From the IMG/VR virus record IMGVR_UViG_3300025133_000063, positions 1 through 64,000 of that record: a stretch of 64,000 nt of DNA; one strand, 5' to 3'. Source of the DNA: a virus. The position numbers were made by a program, and so were the translations under genes. Each line of letters begins with the position of its first letter. The stretch's first letter is position 1. The notes below the pieces were generated by a model. That model saw nothing but the letters and a program-made list of their open reading frames with translations, had not been told where the DNA came from and searched no databases. Positions 45,779 to 53,361 of this stretch are shown here, in pieces.

Positions 45779-46043
45779 AGGATATACTAGTAAATTTGGT
45801 TATGCTTCAGTAGCATCAGATGATGATTGTTTGACCTACCGTGAAATCGCAGAAATTATGACCGCTGATGGTGATAAGATTAATCACAGTACTGCACGTA
45901 ACATTTTTCTTCGTGCAATGCGTAAAATTGCAAGCGAAGTTACATCGAGTTATGCAGTTGAAGATAGCTGTAATAGCAATGACATTGCGGAGGATCCACG
46001 GTTTCAGGCAGCAATTCAAGAGTTGGCAACTGAATTTTTGTAA
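45765..46043 (+). CDS. Small HTH protein resembling sigma region 4.2
   Basis: 92 aa from the ATG at 45765, overlapping the sigma stop by 14 nt in another frame. LTYREIAEIMTADGDKINHS near 24-43, then STARNIFLRAMRKIASEV near 43-60, has the helix-turn-helix spacing of sigma 4.2 and an acidic C-terminus. With the preceding gene it would rebuild a whole sigma factor from two chains, analogous in logic to T4 gp55 plus gp33. It is not a simple frameshift: it starts with its own conserved-looking segment (MPMPKGYTSKFGYASV). Confidence 0.62.
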   Translation: MPMPKGYTSKFGYASVASDDDCLTYREIAEIMTADGDKINHSTARNIFLRAMRKIASEVTSSYAVEDSCNSNDIAEDPRFQAAIQELATEFL

Positions 46044-46070
46044 TATTTATAAACATCAAGGAGATAAAAG

Positions 46071-46367
46071 ATGTCAATTTCATGGAATTTTTACGTTAAA
46101 CGTCGAAAGATAAATGTTGAAGAATTTGTTAGATCTAAAAAATGTAAGACTTATAATGAGTTTTGTAATGCCCTCAATCAGCATGATGTAATACCACCGC
46201 TTGAAAAAGAAGTGTCAGCGTATTTTGTTAAGTCTCCGCCCAAACCTCGGGTCCGGCCACCACAAAAAGCAAAACCATTAAAGAAGCCTTCGCCTAAAGA
46301 GCAGGTTAAAGATAGTGAATCTAAGCCTGAGCCTAAAGTGAAAAAAAGTTCAAAAAGCGCAACATAA
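46071..46367 (+). CDS. Small basic Pro/Lys-rich protein
   Basis: 98 aa. Compact N-terminal domain (WNFYVKRRKINVEEFVRSK, TYNEFCNALNQHDVIPP) then a disordered Pro/Lys tail (PPQKAKPLKKPSPKE). Possible small DNA- or polymerase-binding protein next to the sigma genes. Shine-Dalgarno AAGGAG. Confidence 0.5.
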   Translation: MSISWNFYVKRRKINVEEFVRSKKCKTYNEFCNALNQHDVIPPLEKEVSAYFVKSPPKPRVRPPQKAKPLKKPSPKEQVKDSESKPEPKVKKSSKSAT

Positions 46368-46368
46368 A

Positions 46369-46614
46369 GTGTCTATTGTAGAACTTGCTCATGGTGCAAC
46401 AATAGATATAGACTCAGGTTTGATTAATTTGCCAATTGGTAATGTAACACTTAATTTTTCGCTTGAAGAATGGTTGGTGTTTGCAGGCGTTATTGACGAT
46501 ATAAATACGGTAATTCAAGTTAATACATTGGAGAATGTAATGAAATGTTCGACATGCAATACAATTACTTCGTATGTTCATTATGAGGAACCAGATGAAA
46601 ACGAAATTAATTAA
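46369..46614 (+). CDS. Small protein with single CxxC, 81 aa
   Basis: GTG start directly after the previous stop. Acidic, beta-type N-terminus (VELAHGATIDIDSGLINLP) and MKCSTCNTI near 61-69. Function unknown. Confidence 0.45.
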   Translation: MSIVELAHGATIDIDSGLINLPIGNVTLNFSLEEWLVFAGVIDDINTVIQVNTLENVMKCSTCNTITSYVHYEEPDENEIN

Positions 46615-46804
46615 AAATAGTTTAATAAATTTAAAGCCTGGTGAATATATTTGTTCTGCTGAAGGTGCTAATGCATTATTAAAAATACAGACAAGTACAC
46701 AAGGGTTGATTGTCGACATTGTTGGAGATTCTCATAGATGTGATAAGTTATTAACGGTTTTGGTCAATGGCAAATTAATTAATGTGTGGTCTGAGAAAGT
46801 GTGA
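46595..46804 (+). CDS. Small protein, 69 aa
   Basis: ATG at 46595 overlaps upstream by 20 nt. Beta-type sequence (LLKIQTSTQGLIVDIVG) typical of a small barrel. Unknown. Confidence 0.4.
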   Translation: MKTKLIKNSLINLKPGEYICSAEGANALLKIQTSTQGLIVDIVGDSHRCDKLLTVLVNGKLINVWSEKV

Positions 46805-46971
46805 AGCGTTTAATATTACCAAGCTGGTTTTGGTTGGCGCTAATTATAGTAAATGTATTTGTGTTTACGGTTGGCTTCTTTGTCGCCGATAGAGGTTTGA
46901 TGGCCACAGCATTATTTAGTGGCTTATCATGTTATTGTGTTTTAAAATTAAATGGAGAAAAAAATGAATAA
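46801..46971 (+). CDS. Small two-helix membrane protein, 56 aa
   Basis: GTG at 46801 overlaps the previous stop (GTGTGA). Translation gives a basic start, a strong membrane helix (FWLALIIVNVFVFTVGFFV), a short loop (ADRG) and a second hydrophobic segment (LMATALFSGLSCYCVL), ending 8 nt inside the next gene. It exactly fills the gap between two tightly packed genes, which supports it being real. Confidence 0.6.
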   Translation: MKRLILPSWFWLALIIVNVFVFTVGFFVADRGLMATALFSGLSCYCVLKLNGEKNE

Positions 46972-47200
46972 TAATAAGACGTTACTGGTTGAGTTTGTTG
47001 AAAAGTATACCAATATTGAGAATGAGCGCAAGCTTCTTGGTGAAGATAGAAAACTATTAATTTCGGATTATAAAGATAAGCTAGACGTTAAAGCAGTTCA
47101 AGCTGCGATGCGAATTGTAAAGATGCGTGCTAGTTTAGACATATCCGACACCGAATTTGACAATATGCTTCTTGCACTTGATCGTATTACAACGGTTTAA
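46964..47200 (+). CDS. GapR-like (DUF2312) DNA-binding protein
   Basis: 78 aa from the ATG at 46964, 5 nt after GGAGA. LLVEFVEKYTNIENERKLLGEDRKLLISDYKDK near 7-39 and LDVKAVQAAMRIVKMRAS near 40-57 follow the long coiled helix and D-V-K-A-(h) segment of GapR, which clamps overtwisted A/T-rich DNA. Phage copies are known. Role in replication or transcription supercoiling inferred. Confidence 0.55.
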   Translation: MNNNKTLLVEFVEKYTNIENERKLLGEDRKLLISDYKDKLDVKAVQAAMRIVKMRASLDISDTEFDNMLLALDRITTV

Positions 47201-47203
47201 TAA

Positions 47204-47806
47204 ATGGCTTTTCGGAAAATTTTAAAATTTCCACATCAAGATTTATTAAAAAAGTCAGAATTGGTTTGTGATATAGATGACTCAATCGTTGCACTAATCA
47301 ATGATTTACGTGATACAGTTAATGTCGCTGGTGGGGTTGGATTATCTGCTCCACAGGTTGGTGTATTAAAACGAGTTATATATGTCGCATGTGATACTTT
47401 TTCTGATATATTAATAAATCCTGTTATTAAAGAAACCTATGATTTTGCTGGTGTACAAGAACAATGCCTTTCATTTCCAGGTGTATCAGAAATAGTTCCA
47501 AGATATTCTAGAATTACAGTAGAATATATAGATGAATTAGGTCAAAGTCAAATCTCAGATTTTGATGGTCTTGTATCACAAGTAATCCAACATGAAATTG
47601 ATCATTTAGATGGAAGGCTTATTATCCATCATCTTAGTAGATTAAAGCAGAGGATGATAAGAAAACGTGTCGAAAAGGTAAAGAATAAGGTAAAAAAAAT
47701 ATTGAAATCTTCAGATAATTCTAACATAGGTCGTAGTAAAAAAAATAATCATTTAAGTAGAAAAGAAGTAAAATTGCGTCGTAAACGCCGTAAACAAAGT
47801 CTTTAA
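47204..47806 (+). CDS. def: Peptide deformylase with basic C-terminal extension
   Basis: Removes the formyl group from nascent N-terminal Met. All three motifs are present: GGVGLSAPQVG near 44-54, EQCLSFPG near 86-93 (metal Cys) and QHEIDHLDG near 127-135 (metal His/His, catalytic Glu). Phage deformylases are usually short; this one has about 55 extra residues packed with Lys/Arg (RKRVEKVKNKVKKILKSS; RKEVKLRRKRRKQ). In bacteria the C-terminal helix of deformylase docks on the ribosome, so the tail may strengthen that contact. Confidence 0.92.
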   Translation: MAFRKILKFPHQDLLKKSELVCDIDDSIVALINDLRDTVNVAGGVGLSAPQVGVLKRVIYVACDTFSDILINPVIKETYDFAGVQEQCLSFPGVSEIVPRYSRITVEYIDELGQSQISDFDGLVSQVIQHEIDHLDGRLIIHHLSRLKQRMIRKRVEKVKNKVKKILKSSDNSNIGRSKKNNHLSRKEVKLRRKRRKQSL

Positions 47807-47838
47807 ATTGAATATTTAAAGATATGGAGGTACTTAAT

Positions 47839-48075
47839 ATGACTGACATCGAGCGCGCCCGAATTCGTCAATACTCGTTTAGAAAATATAATCTAATGGG
47901 ACCAAAATCTTTAATGGTTGCAAGAAAAAAATTGTGCCAAAAGATAACAAATATGACAAATATTGATGAAGATGCATTAAACGAGATAATTAATGATACC
48001 ATTACAGAAAATGACTGGTCTGAACCAGAAGCACTAGCATACTTTGAATGTACAAGCATTGAGGATAGAATTTAG
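47839..48075 (+). CDS. Small acidic protein, 78 aa
   Basis: ATG at 47839 chosen for GGAGGT 7 nt upstream. Basic N-terminal half (RARIRQYSFRKYN) and acidic second half. Unknown; the gap before it carries GAATATTTAAA. Confidence 0.45.
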   Translation: MTDIERARIRQYSFRKYNLMGPKSLMVARKKLCQKITNMTNIDEDALNEIINDTITENDWSEPEALAYFECTSIEDRI

Positions 48076-48297
48076 ATGGAAATTGAAATAGATGAATTGT
48101 TAGGTATTGCAACAACATCGGAACTTGTCTCCGCAGATATTGCACAAGAAATATTAAGCTTAGGAATGTCAGAATTTTTAAGCCATGGCATAAGCTATGA
48201 TGAGGCTATTAACTTGATTACAAAGGCACAATTATCTGTTGCACATCAAGCACACCAAAAGTCATTACTTGTTGTCGACACCAGTGATAGTGAATAA
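48076..48297 (+). CDS. Small helical protein, 73 aa
   Basis: Starts directly after the previous stop. Acidic and helical (ADIAQEILSLGMSEFLSHG). No family recognised. Confidence 0.4.
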   Translation: MEIEIDELLGIATTSELVSADIAQEILSLGMSEFLSHGISYDEAINLITKAQLSVAHQAHQKSLLVVDTSDSE

Positions 48298-48310
48298 GCG
48301 GTTGTTATAA

Positions 48311-48640
48311 ATGTCTGATTTATTACAAATTCGTGTCGACTTGTTACTTGAGTCATTAACAAAGACAGACAAGAAAGATATTGAAAAAATGATTAAAAAG
48401 ATTGTTGCTGACAACGACAAAACAAAAAAACAAGATTTTCAAGATTTTTTTAGTAAAGAAGTAAAAACTCAGAAATTTAAAAAAGCGTTAAATACAATGA
48501 TTCAAGATGAACTTAGCAAAGGTTTAAAGTCAAAACAGTCTAAAGATATTACTGTTGATATAGTAAAACGTGTAATGGTTAAGTTGTATCGAGAATTGGC
48601 ATATAATTATTCACCTGTTATTGATAGAATCAAAATTTAA
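48311..48640 (+). CDS. Helical Lys-rich protein with tag-like start
   Basis: 109 aa. LLQIRVDLLLESLTK at the N-terminus contains L-L-E and a following Ser, similar to the packaging tags. The rest is a Lys/Asp-rich helical protein (KKQDFQDFFSKEVK) with a C-terminal segment IVKRVMVKLYRELAYNY. Possibly virion-associated. Confidence 0.45.
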   Translation: MSDLLQIRVDLLLESLTKTDKKDIEKMIKKIVADNDKTKKQDFQDFFSKEVKTQKFKKALNTMIQDELSKGLKSKQSKDITVDIVKRVMVKLYRELAYNYSPVIDRIKI

Positions 48641-48654
48641 ATACGAGAATTATT

Positions 48655-48897
48655 ATGGTTACTTTTTTTAAAATTATTTTAACATTGTCTTTTTTCTTTG
48701 TTATTACTTTACTTTTAATGGGTTCCAGTGATGAAAAAAGACAATCACAACCCGCGCTGGAACCAGCAATAGAAAATATGCGGTTTGAACATGTACCTGG
48801 TACGGTAAGAAGAGGAGTTAACAGTGAGAAAAAATTCAGTTGGAACATTGAGGCGCGACGTAGACGATATATGCAAAACCCAAGCCAGGCTAGATAG
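48655..48897 (+). CDS. Small membrane-anchored protein, 80 aa
   Basis: N-terminal membrane helix (FKIILTLSFFFVITLLLMG) then a hydrophilic, Arg-rich tail (WNIEARRRRYMQ). Its second half is overlapped by another small gene in a different frame. Confidence 0.45.
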   Translation: MVTFFKIILTLSFFFVITLLLMGSSDEKRQSQPALEPAIENMRFEHVPGTVRRGVNSEKKFSWNIEARRRRYMQNPSQAR

Positions 48898-48964
48898 AAG
48901 ACTAAAGTACATAAGCTGGGTAGTTGCTCTACTGTCGATATTAACAATATATAACATGTTGTAG
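48824..48964 (+). CDS. Small membrane protein overlapping 48655-48897, 46 aa
   Basis: GTG at 48824 with AGGAG 6 nt upstream. Basic coiled segment (LRRDVDDICKTQARLDRRL) then a membrane helix (WVVALLSILTIYNML) to the stop. A good ribosome site and clean helix argue for a real nested gene of the Rz/Rz1 or small-holin style. Confidence 0.5.
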   Translation: MRKNSVGTLRRDVDDICKTQARLDRRLKYISWVVALLSILTIYNML

Positions 48965-48969
48965 TCTAT

Positions 48970-49182
48970 ATGCGCGAAGGTCAGCTTGTCAATATTAAGG
49001 TAGATACAAAGCTTCAAGGTGAAGGCCCTTATATAATTCTTAGAGGCCCATATGAATTTGCAAAGATCCTAAACATCGCCGGTAATAAAATTACCGAAAT
49101 TACAACGTGTGTTGATCTTCTATCATCAACTGGTGATATTTTTGAAGCAATTAAGTGCAAAACACTGGAAAGAATTAAATAA
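48970..49182 (+). CDS. Small beta-rich protein, 70 aa
   Basis: KVDTKLQGEGPYIILRGPYE suggests a small SH3-like barrel. Overlaps the next gene by 1 nt. Unknown function. Confidence 0.45.
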   Translation: MREGQLVNIKVDTKLQGEGPYIILRGPYEFAKILNIAGNKITEITTCVDLLSSTGDIFEAIKCKTLERIK

Positions 49183-49526
49183 TGTCACAATTGATTACGG
49201 GCGTTTTTATGTTTGCTGTAATGCATTTTGGCATATGGTGGTCAGCAAACGCACAATTTATTGATGGTTGGGATAAGAAAACTGCTCTTACATTATCTAT
49301 ATTAATGTCTATTCCAATTACACTTTTGGCATTTTTTGCATCACGATATACATATTATGCGCTTGATGAAAAAATGTGGACTGTTCGCTTTTTAGCATTT
49401 GGAATGTCATACCTTATTTTTCCAGTATTAACATGGCTTTTTCTTAATGAAACACCATTTACGGCAAAAACAATTGTCTGTACAATATTATCCGTATTAA
49501 TTATTTTTGTACAATTGAGATATTAA
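49182..49526 (+). CDS. Four-helix membrane protein (EmrE/EamA-like)
   Basis: 114 aa with four hydrophobic segments (GVFMFAVMHFGIWW; LTLSILMSIPITLLAFFA; FLAFGMSYLIFPVLTWLFL; TIVCTILSVLIIFVQL). The third and fourth resemble small multidrug-resistance/DMT transporters (E-x-P-x-T-A before the last helix). Such proteins recur in marine phages without known substrate. Confidence 0.65.
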   Translation: MSQLITGVFMFAVMHFGIWWSANAQFIDGWDKKTALTLSILMSIPITLLAFFASRYTYYALDEKMWTVRFLAFGMSYLIFPVLTWLFLNETPFTAKTIVCTILSVLIIFVQLRY

Positions 49527-50338
49527 TGCCTTCCCGTATTCCAGACAAGTTTTATCGCCCTCTTAATATGGCTATACTTGAGTCAAATTTTTGGTTGGAG
49601 ACGAACGATCCAGATTCTGCAGATTATAATACGATTGAAGGTGAAAATGTAGATCAAACTCCAGCAGCTGAGGTTTTAGGTCATGCGCTTACTACATTTT
49701 TTAAAGAGTCCGGTTATTTAACGAATGTTCTTGTTCGATCGCCAGATCCAGAAAATAACCCAAATTCGACATTTGATAAAAGTCACACCAACTATCCAGA
49801 TAAGATTGTTATTGGTGGTGAGATGGGTTTATCCTCTAGAGGAAGAAGAATGCTTTACCTCAATCTTGCAACATATGCAGAAGATTTTGATGTTAATGAT
49901 ATTACACCACAAATTCTTGCAGCCGAGGCTGCTGAAACCATACGCCATGAGCTAATCCATTCAGGACAATACGATAAAAGATCGCAAGCTCAAAAAGTTT
50001 CTAGAGTAGCAGCTAAAGAAAGCTATTATGATGAAGGTCAAATATCAACGTCGAACAATCGCGAACAGTACCTTTCTGCATATATTGAAATAGATGCATA
50101 TGCTCATGAATTTGCCGAATACTTGTTACGAAATTACGGTAAGCAAAAGGCACTAAGCATTATTAAGAAACCTAAAGGTCTAAATAACGTCAAGCTGCCC
50201 GATCAAATGAAAGAGTATCTAGATGGTGTTTCAAGTAAAAAGGCGTATATAAACCTGTTGAAGAAGATATATTTTCATATTAACGATCTCTTTGACAGGA
50301 AATTAATAGAAAACGTGCTTAAGCGTCTAATATCTTAG
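49526..50338 (+). CDS. Zincin metallopeptidase (HExxH)
   Basis: 270 aa. ETIRHELIHSGQYD near 136-149 is the HExxH zinc site, and EQYLSAYIEIDAYAHEFAEYLL near 173-194 supplies a Glu ligand on a following helix (landmark only). There is no signal peptide, so it acts inside the cell or virion. The next genes carry packaging tags; this one does not have an obvious one. Confidence 0.68.
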   Translation: MPSRIPDKFYRPLNMAILESNFWLETNDPDSADYNTIEGENVDQTPAAEVLGHALTTFFKESGYLTNVLVRSPDPENNPNSTFDKSHTNYPDKIVIGGEMGLSSRGRRMLYLNLATYAEDFDVNDITPQILAAEAAETIRHELIHSGQYDKRSQAQKVSRVAAKESYYDEGQISTSNNREQYLSAYIEIDAYAHEFAEYLLRNYGKQKALSIIKKPKGLNNVKLPDQMKEYLDGVSSKKAYINLLKKIYFHINDLFDRKLIENVLKRLIS

Positions 50339-50377
50339 TGCCAATATAATATTTAAAGCAGTATAAAGGAACCAACA

Positions 50378-50665
50378 GTGAAAATTACAAAAACACAAAT
50401 CAGAAGAATTATTAGTGAGAGTAGAATACTCCCCGGTGAGCGAGCCTTGGACTTATACGCAGATATGTCTTTGACCGCAGATATTAAATCGAATATGCTT
50501 AAGCTTATTGAACAAGTAGCAGACAACGCAAACCTTGATGGCTTGAATGACGATGAGGCTCTAGAATCTGCCCATGACGCATTTTGTTCACTAGTGTCGG
50601 AGATAGCCGACGCTGTTGGTTATCATCATGTCGCAAATCAAATGGACACATTTCAACGAAAGTAA
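50378..50665 (+). CDS. Tagged small protein (first MKITK-type tag)
   Basis: 95 aa, GTG start. Tag MKITKTQIRRIISE at residues 1-14, ending I-S-E before Ser15, a prohead-protease-like site. The cargo is an acidic helical protein (ADNANLDGLNDDEALESAHD). Function unknown. The gap before it has TAATATTTAAA. Confidence 0.6.
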   Translation: MKITKTQIRRIISESRILPGERALDLYADMSLTADIKSNMLKLIEQVADNANLDGLNDDEALESAHDAFCSLVSEIADAVGYHHVANQMDTFQRK

Positions 50666-50681
50666 GCTTTAGGGCTAATTT

Positions 50682-51515
50682 ATGTCATATGGTAATACAC
50701 CTCTTATAAAAATTTCTGATGGGATTTATGGAAAACTTGAAGCATATAATCCAACAGGTTCAGTTAAAGATAGACTGATCAAGTTTCTTATTGAAAAAGA
50801 AGTTTCTAATAAGAAAATAAATTCTGACACGGTGTTCTGTGAGGCTACATCTGGAAATACTGGAATAGCCCTTGCTTCGGCTGCTGCCTCCTTTGGTGTT
50901 ATTTGTAGGATATATATGCCTGCAAACATGTCAAAGGAACGTGTGGATATGATGAGTGCCTTCGGTGCTAAAATTATAAAGGTTCCTGATAATGATTTTG
51001 AAGAAGCCATACGACAACGCGATATATTTTTAAATAAAAACAAAAATTCTTGGTCGCCAATGCAGTTTAGCAATCCAAATAATATTGATTGTCATTTTTC
51101 TACTACTGCTCCAGAAATTCATAAACAAGTCGCTAAGAAATGGTCGGCATTTATTCATGGTTCTGGTACCGGTGGAACAATCGCCGGCGTTAAGAAATAT
51201 ATTGATAGCTTATCACTACCAACAAAGGTCTGTCTAGTTGTTCCTGCCGAGGAAAAACATGGAATTCAAGGAATTGGCGATGGTCAAGATTTTTTAGCAA
51301 CACCAAGTGAGTATGACGACATTTATATTATAAGAACTGAAGATGCAATTACACGATCAAAACAATTTGCAAAATCCAGCGGCTATTTAGTAGGCATCAG
51401 TTCAGGGGCAAATATACTTGCTGCTGAATTGTGGAAGAAAAAAAATAAACCTGATGGAGATATTATTACTATATTGGCCGATAGAGGTGAACGTTATATG
51501 TCAATTTATAGTTAA
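50682..51515 (+). CDS. cysK: Cysteine synthase (O-acetylserine sulfhydrylase)
   Basis: PLP-dependent synthesis of cysteine from O-acetylserine and sulfide. GNTPLIKI at 4-11, NPTGSVKDRL near 24-33 (PLP Lys), TSGNTGIALASA near 55-66, GSGTGGTIAG near 159-168 (phosphate loop) and GISSGAN near 242-248 are all intact. At 277 aa it is slightly short at the N-terminus. It carries no tag, so it is a metabolic gene rather than cargo. A phage copy could raise cysteine supply during infection. Confidence 0.9.
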   Translation: MSYGNTPLIKISDGIYGKLEAYNPTGSVKDRLIKFLIEKEVSNKKINSDTVFCEATSGNTGIALASAAASFGVICRIYMPANMSKERVDMMSAFGAKIIKVPDNDFEEAIRQRDIFLNKNKNSWSPMQFSNPNNIDCHFSTTAPEIHKQVAKKWSAFIHGSGTGGTIAGVKKYIDSLSLPTKVCLVVPAEEKHGIQGIGDGQDFLATPSEYDDIYIIRTEDAITRSKQFAKSSGYLVGISSGANILAAELWKKKNKPDGDIITILADRGERYMSIYS

Positions 51516-51541
51516 ATGAATATTTAAATACAGAGGTTTTT

Positions 51542-51910
51542 GTGTTAGAATATTCTATGCCATTTTTTTATGAAGACAGTAATGTTCCAGCCGTGCTGTC
51601 AAAAATCTCCCCAATTGAAATCGGCGCCATTACATTGGGGCCATTTGTTTTTTCTAGAGGGAAAATAAGTGAATCAACACGTATACACGAAACAATACAC
51701 TGGCAACAATATATTGAGACAGGGATAATTGGTTTTCTTGTCTTATATTTATTGTTTTGGATAATAGGTTTATTCAAATATCGGAGTGGTGTATTGGCTT
51801 ATCGTAATATGCCATTTGAGCATGAAGCATATAAACACCAAGATGATGTATCATATTTGTTTAACAGATCACGTTATGAGTGGTGTCGATTAGGATATTA
51901 CAATGAATGA
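51542..51910 (+). CDS. Membrane-associated zincin-like protein
   Basis: 122 aa, GTG start. STRIHETIHWQQYIE near 42-56 holds HExxH followed by a membrane helix (GIIGFLVLYLLFWIIGLF), and MPFEHEAYKHQDD near 93-105 may supply the third ligand. Small membrane metalloprotease architecture. Overlaps the next gene by 8 nt. Confidence 0.6.
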   Translation: MLEYSMPFFYEDSNVPAVLSKISPIEIGAITLGPFVFSRGKISESTRIHETIHWQQYIETGIIGFLVLYLLFWIIGLFKYRSGVLAYRNMPFEHEAYKHQDDVSYLFNRSRYEWCRLGYYNE

Positions 51911-53354
51911 ATTAACGTTAAGACACTATATTAGAGAAGCTCTTGTATTAGATGCCGGTGCCGCTGGAACAGCCAGCTTAGACATACCAGATGGTATTAA
52001 AAATATAGATATAATGGATATAGTCACCGCAGAAATAGCCAAAGGTGATCCTACCGGTAAGAGAATGCAGCAAATTTTAGCATTTAATGAAATGGTTTAC
52101 AATATTGCTATGGAAGGTGGAAATAAAAATGCATGGCAAGCAATTGCCGAAAAAATGTTGGCTTATTGGGGTTATAATGTTGAAGACCAAACAGGCGCCG
52201 ATGCAACAGGAATAACTGTTTTTTACGATGTTGAGAAAGACAATATATACTATTCAGTAAAATCATCGTTTAAATCAGGTGCTAACAGCTATAGGGCTGC
52301 TACATCAAGCTCCAATGTTAAAATTCAGTCTATTTGTGCACTTATTATTAAGGAGCCTGAAAAGAACGTATTGGGTAATATTGGGTGTTTTTGTAACAAG
52401 AAGAACCCTATCATAGGGTGGGGACAAGTTACTGCTCCAATATCAAGAGAAGCAGTGATAAAGAATATTTTGTCTATTGTTTCTAGTGATAATGATTTAG
52501 CAAAAAGATTTATCGATGCAACAGAAAACAAACCATCTTCTTCCATTGCTGATAAAATTATTAGTGATATTAAAAATTATTTTGCCTCGGCCGGCTTAAC
52601 ACCAGCAGATGGTCGTATGGGCTTAAGCCCTATGGCTGCAGTTCTTGGTGATATAAATGAAAAAGAAATAGGATCTCTTACCCTTGTAGATCCAGTTGAG
52701 CTTTTTGAAAAAACATTGGGTTCAGGTATAAAAGATGGTGTTCGTTCAGATGGCACTAAGGTTGCTCCTGAAGAGGATAGATCTGACTTTTTAAGAAGAA
52801 TGAGATCTGTCGCTAGAACGTTAAGTAGCGTTGAGATGGAAGATGTTATAGCGGCGGCTATAGGAATGTTGACATCTGCTAAGCCTGATGCACCATTGGA
52901 GGAAACCTTAAGACAATTTACTCCTTCTACACAAGCTTATCTTAGAGAGCATTTTAAAATAAATGAATCAAGATTATTAAAAAAATATATCCGAAGTTTA
53001 CTTGAATGTGGTGAAGAACCAGGGCAAACTTTACAACCTCTTATGGATCCCTTATTTAATCTTCGCGAAATAGTAAAAGAGCTAACTCTTCTAGAAGATC
53101 ATATGAATAATCCGTCAAAACAATGTCCGGATTGTATTAACAAACATTTAATGAAGTGTGAGGCCTTGTCTGAAGAGGCTATTTCTTTAGATGGTGATAA
53201 CCAGTACCCATTTATTTCCAGTGTACCACAGGTTATTAGAGGGTGGCATAAGGCCGTATTAGATAACGATGTTATACCTCCAGCTGTTCCAGCTGAGATG
53301 AGAAGATTTAGAAAAATGATTATGCCACATGTGGCCAATAAATTTGAGGTTTAG
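51903..53354 (+). CDS. Two-module tagged protein
   Basis: 483 aa. N-terminal tag-like MNELTLRHYIREAL and a second, internal tag SRLLKKYIRSLLECGEE near 356-372. The first module (about 20-350) contains GADATGITVFYDVEKDNIYYSVKSS near 94-118, faintly like a PD-(D/E)XK nuclease with Ser in place of the acidic residue; this is weak. The second module (about 373-483) has CPDCINKHLMKCEALSEEA near 412-430, a Cys/His set that could bind metal. If the internal tag is cut, the gene yields two cargo proteins. Confidence 0.5.
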   Translation: MNELTLRHYIREALVLDAGAAGTASLDIPDGIKNIDIMDIVTAEIAKGDPTGKRMQQILAFNEMVYNIAMEGGNKNAWQAIAEKMLAYWGYNVEDQTGADATGITVFYDVEKDNIYYSVKSSFKSGANSYRAATSSSNVKIQSICALIIKEPEKNVLGNIGCFCNKKNPIIGWGQVTAPISREAVIKNILSIVSSDNDLAKRFIDATENKPSSSIADKIISDIKNYFASAGLTPADGRMGLSPMAAVLGDINEKEIGSLTLVDPVELFEKTLGSGIKDGVRSDGTKVAPEEDRSDFLRRMRSVARTLSSVEMEDVIAAAIGMLTSAKPDAPLEETLRQFTPSTQAYLREHFKINESRLLKKYIRSLLECGEEPGQTLQPLMDPLFNLREIVKELTLLEDHMNNPSKQCPDCINKHLMKCEALSEEAISLDGDNQYPFISSVPQVIRGWHKAVLDNDVIPPAVPAEMRRFRKMIMPHVANKFEV

Positions 53355-53361
53355 TATAGCA

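Noticed and set aside
45011-46043. A sequencing frameshift breaking one sigma gene
   Set aside because: The first protein has its own 26-residue end and the second its own start segment; a single-base shift does not join region 4.1 directly to the HTH.
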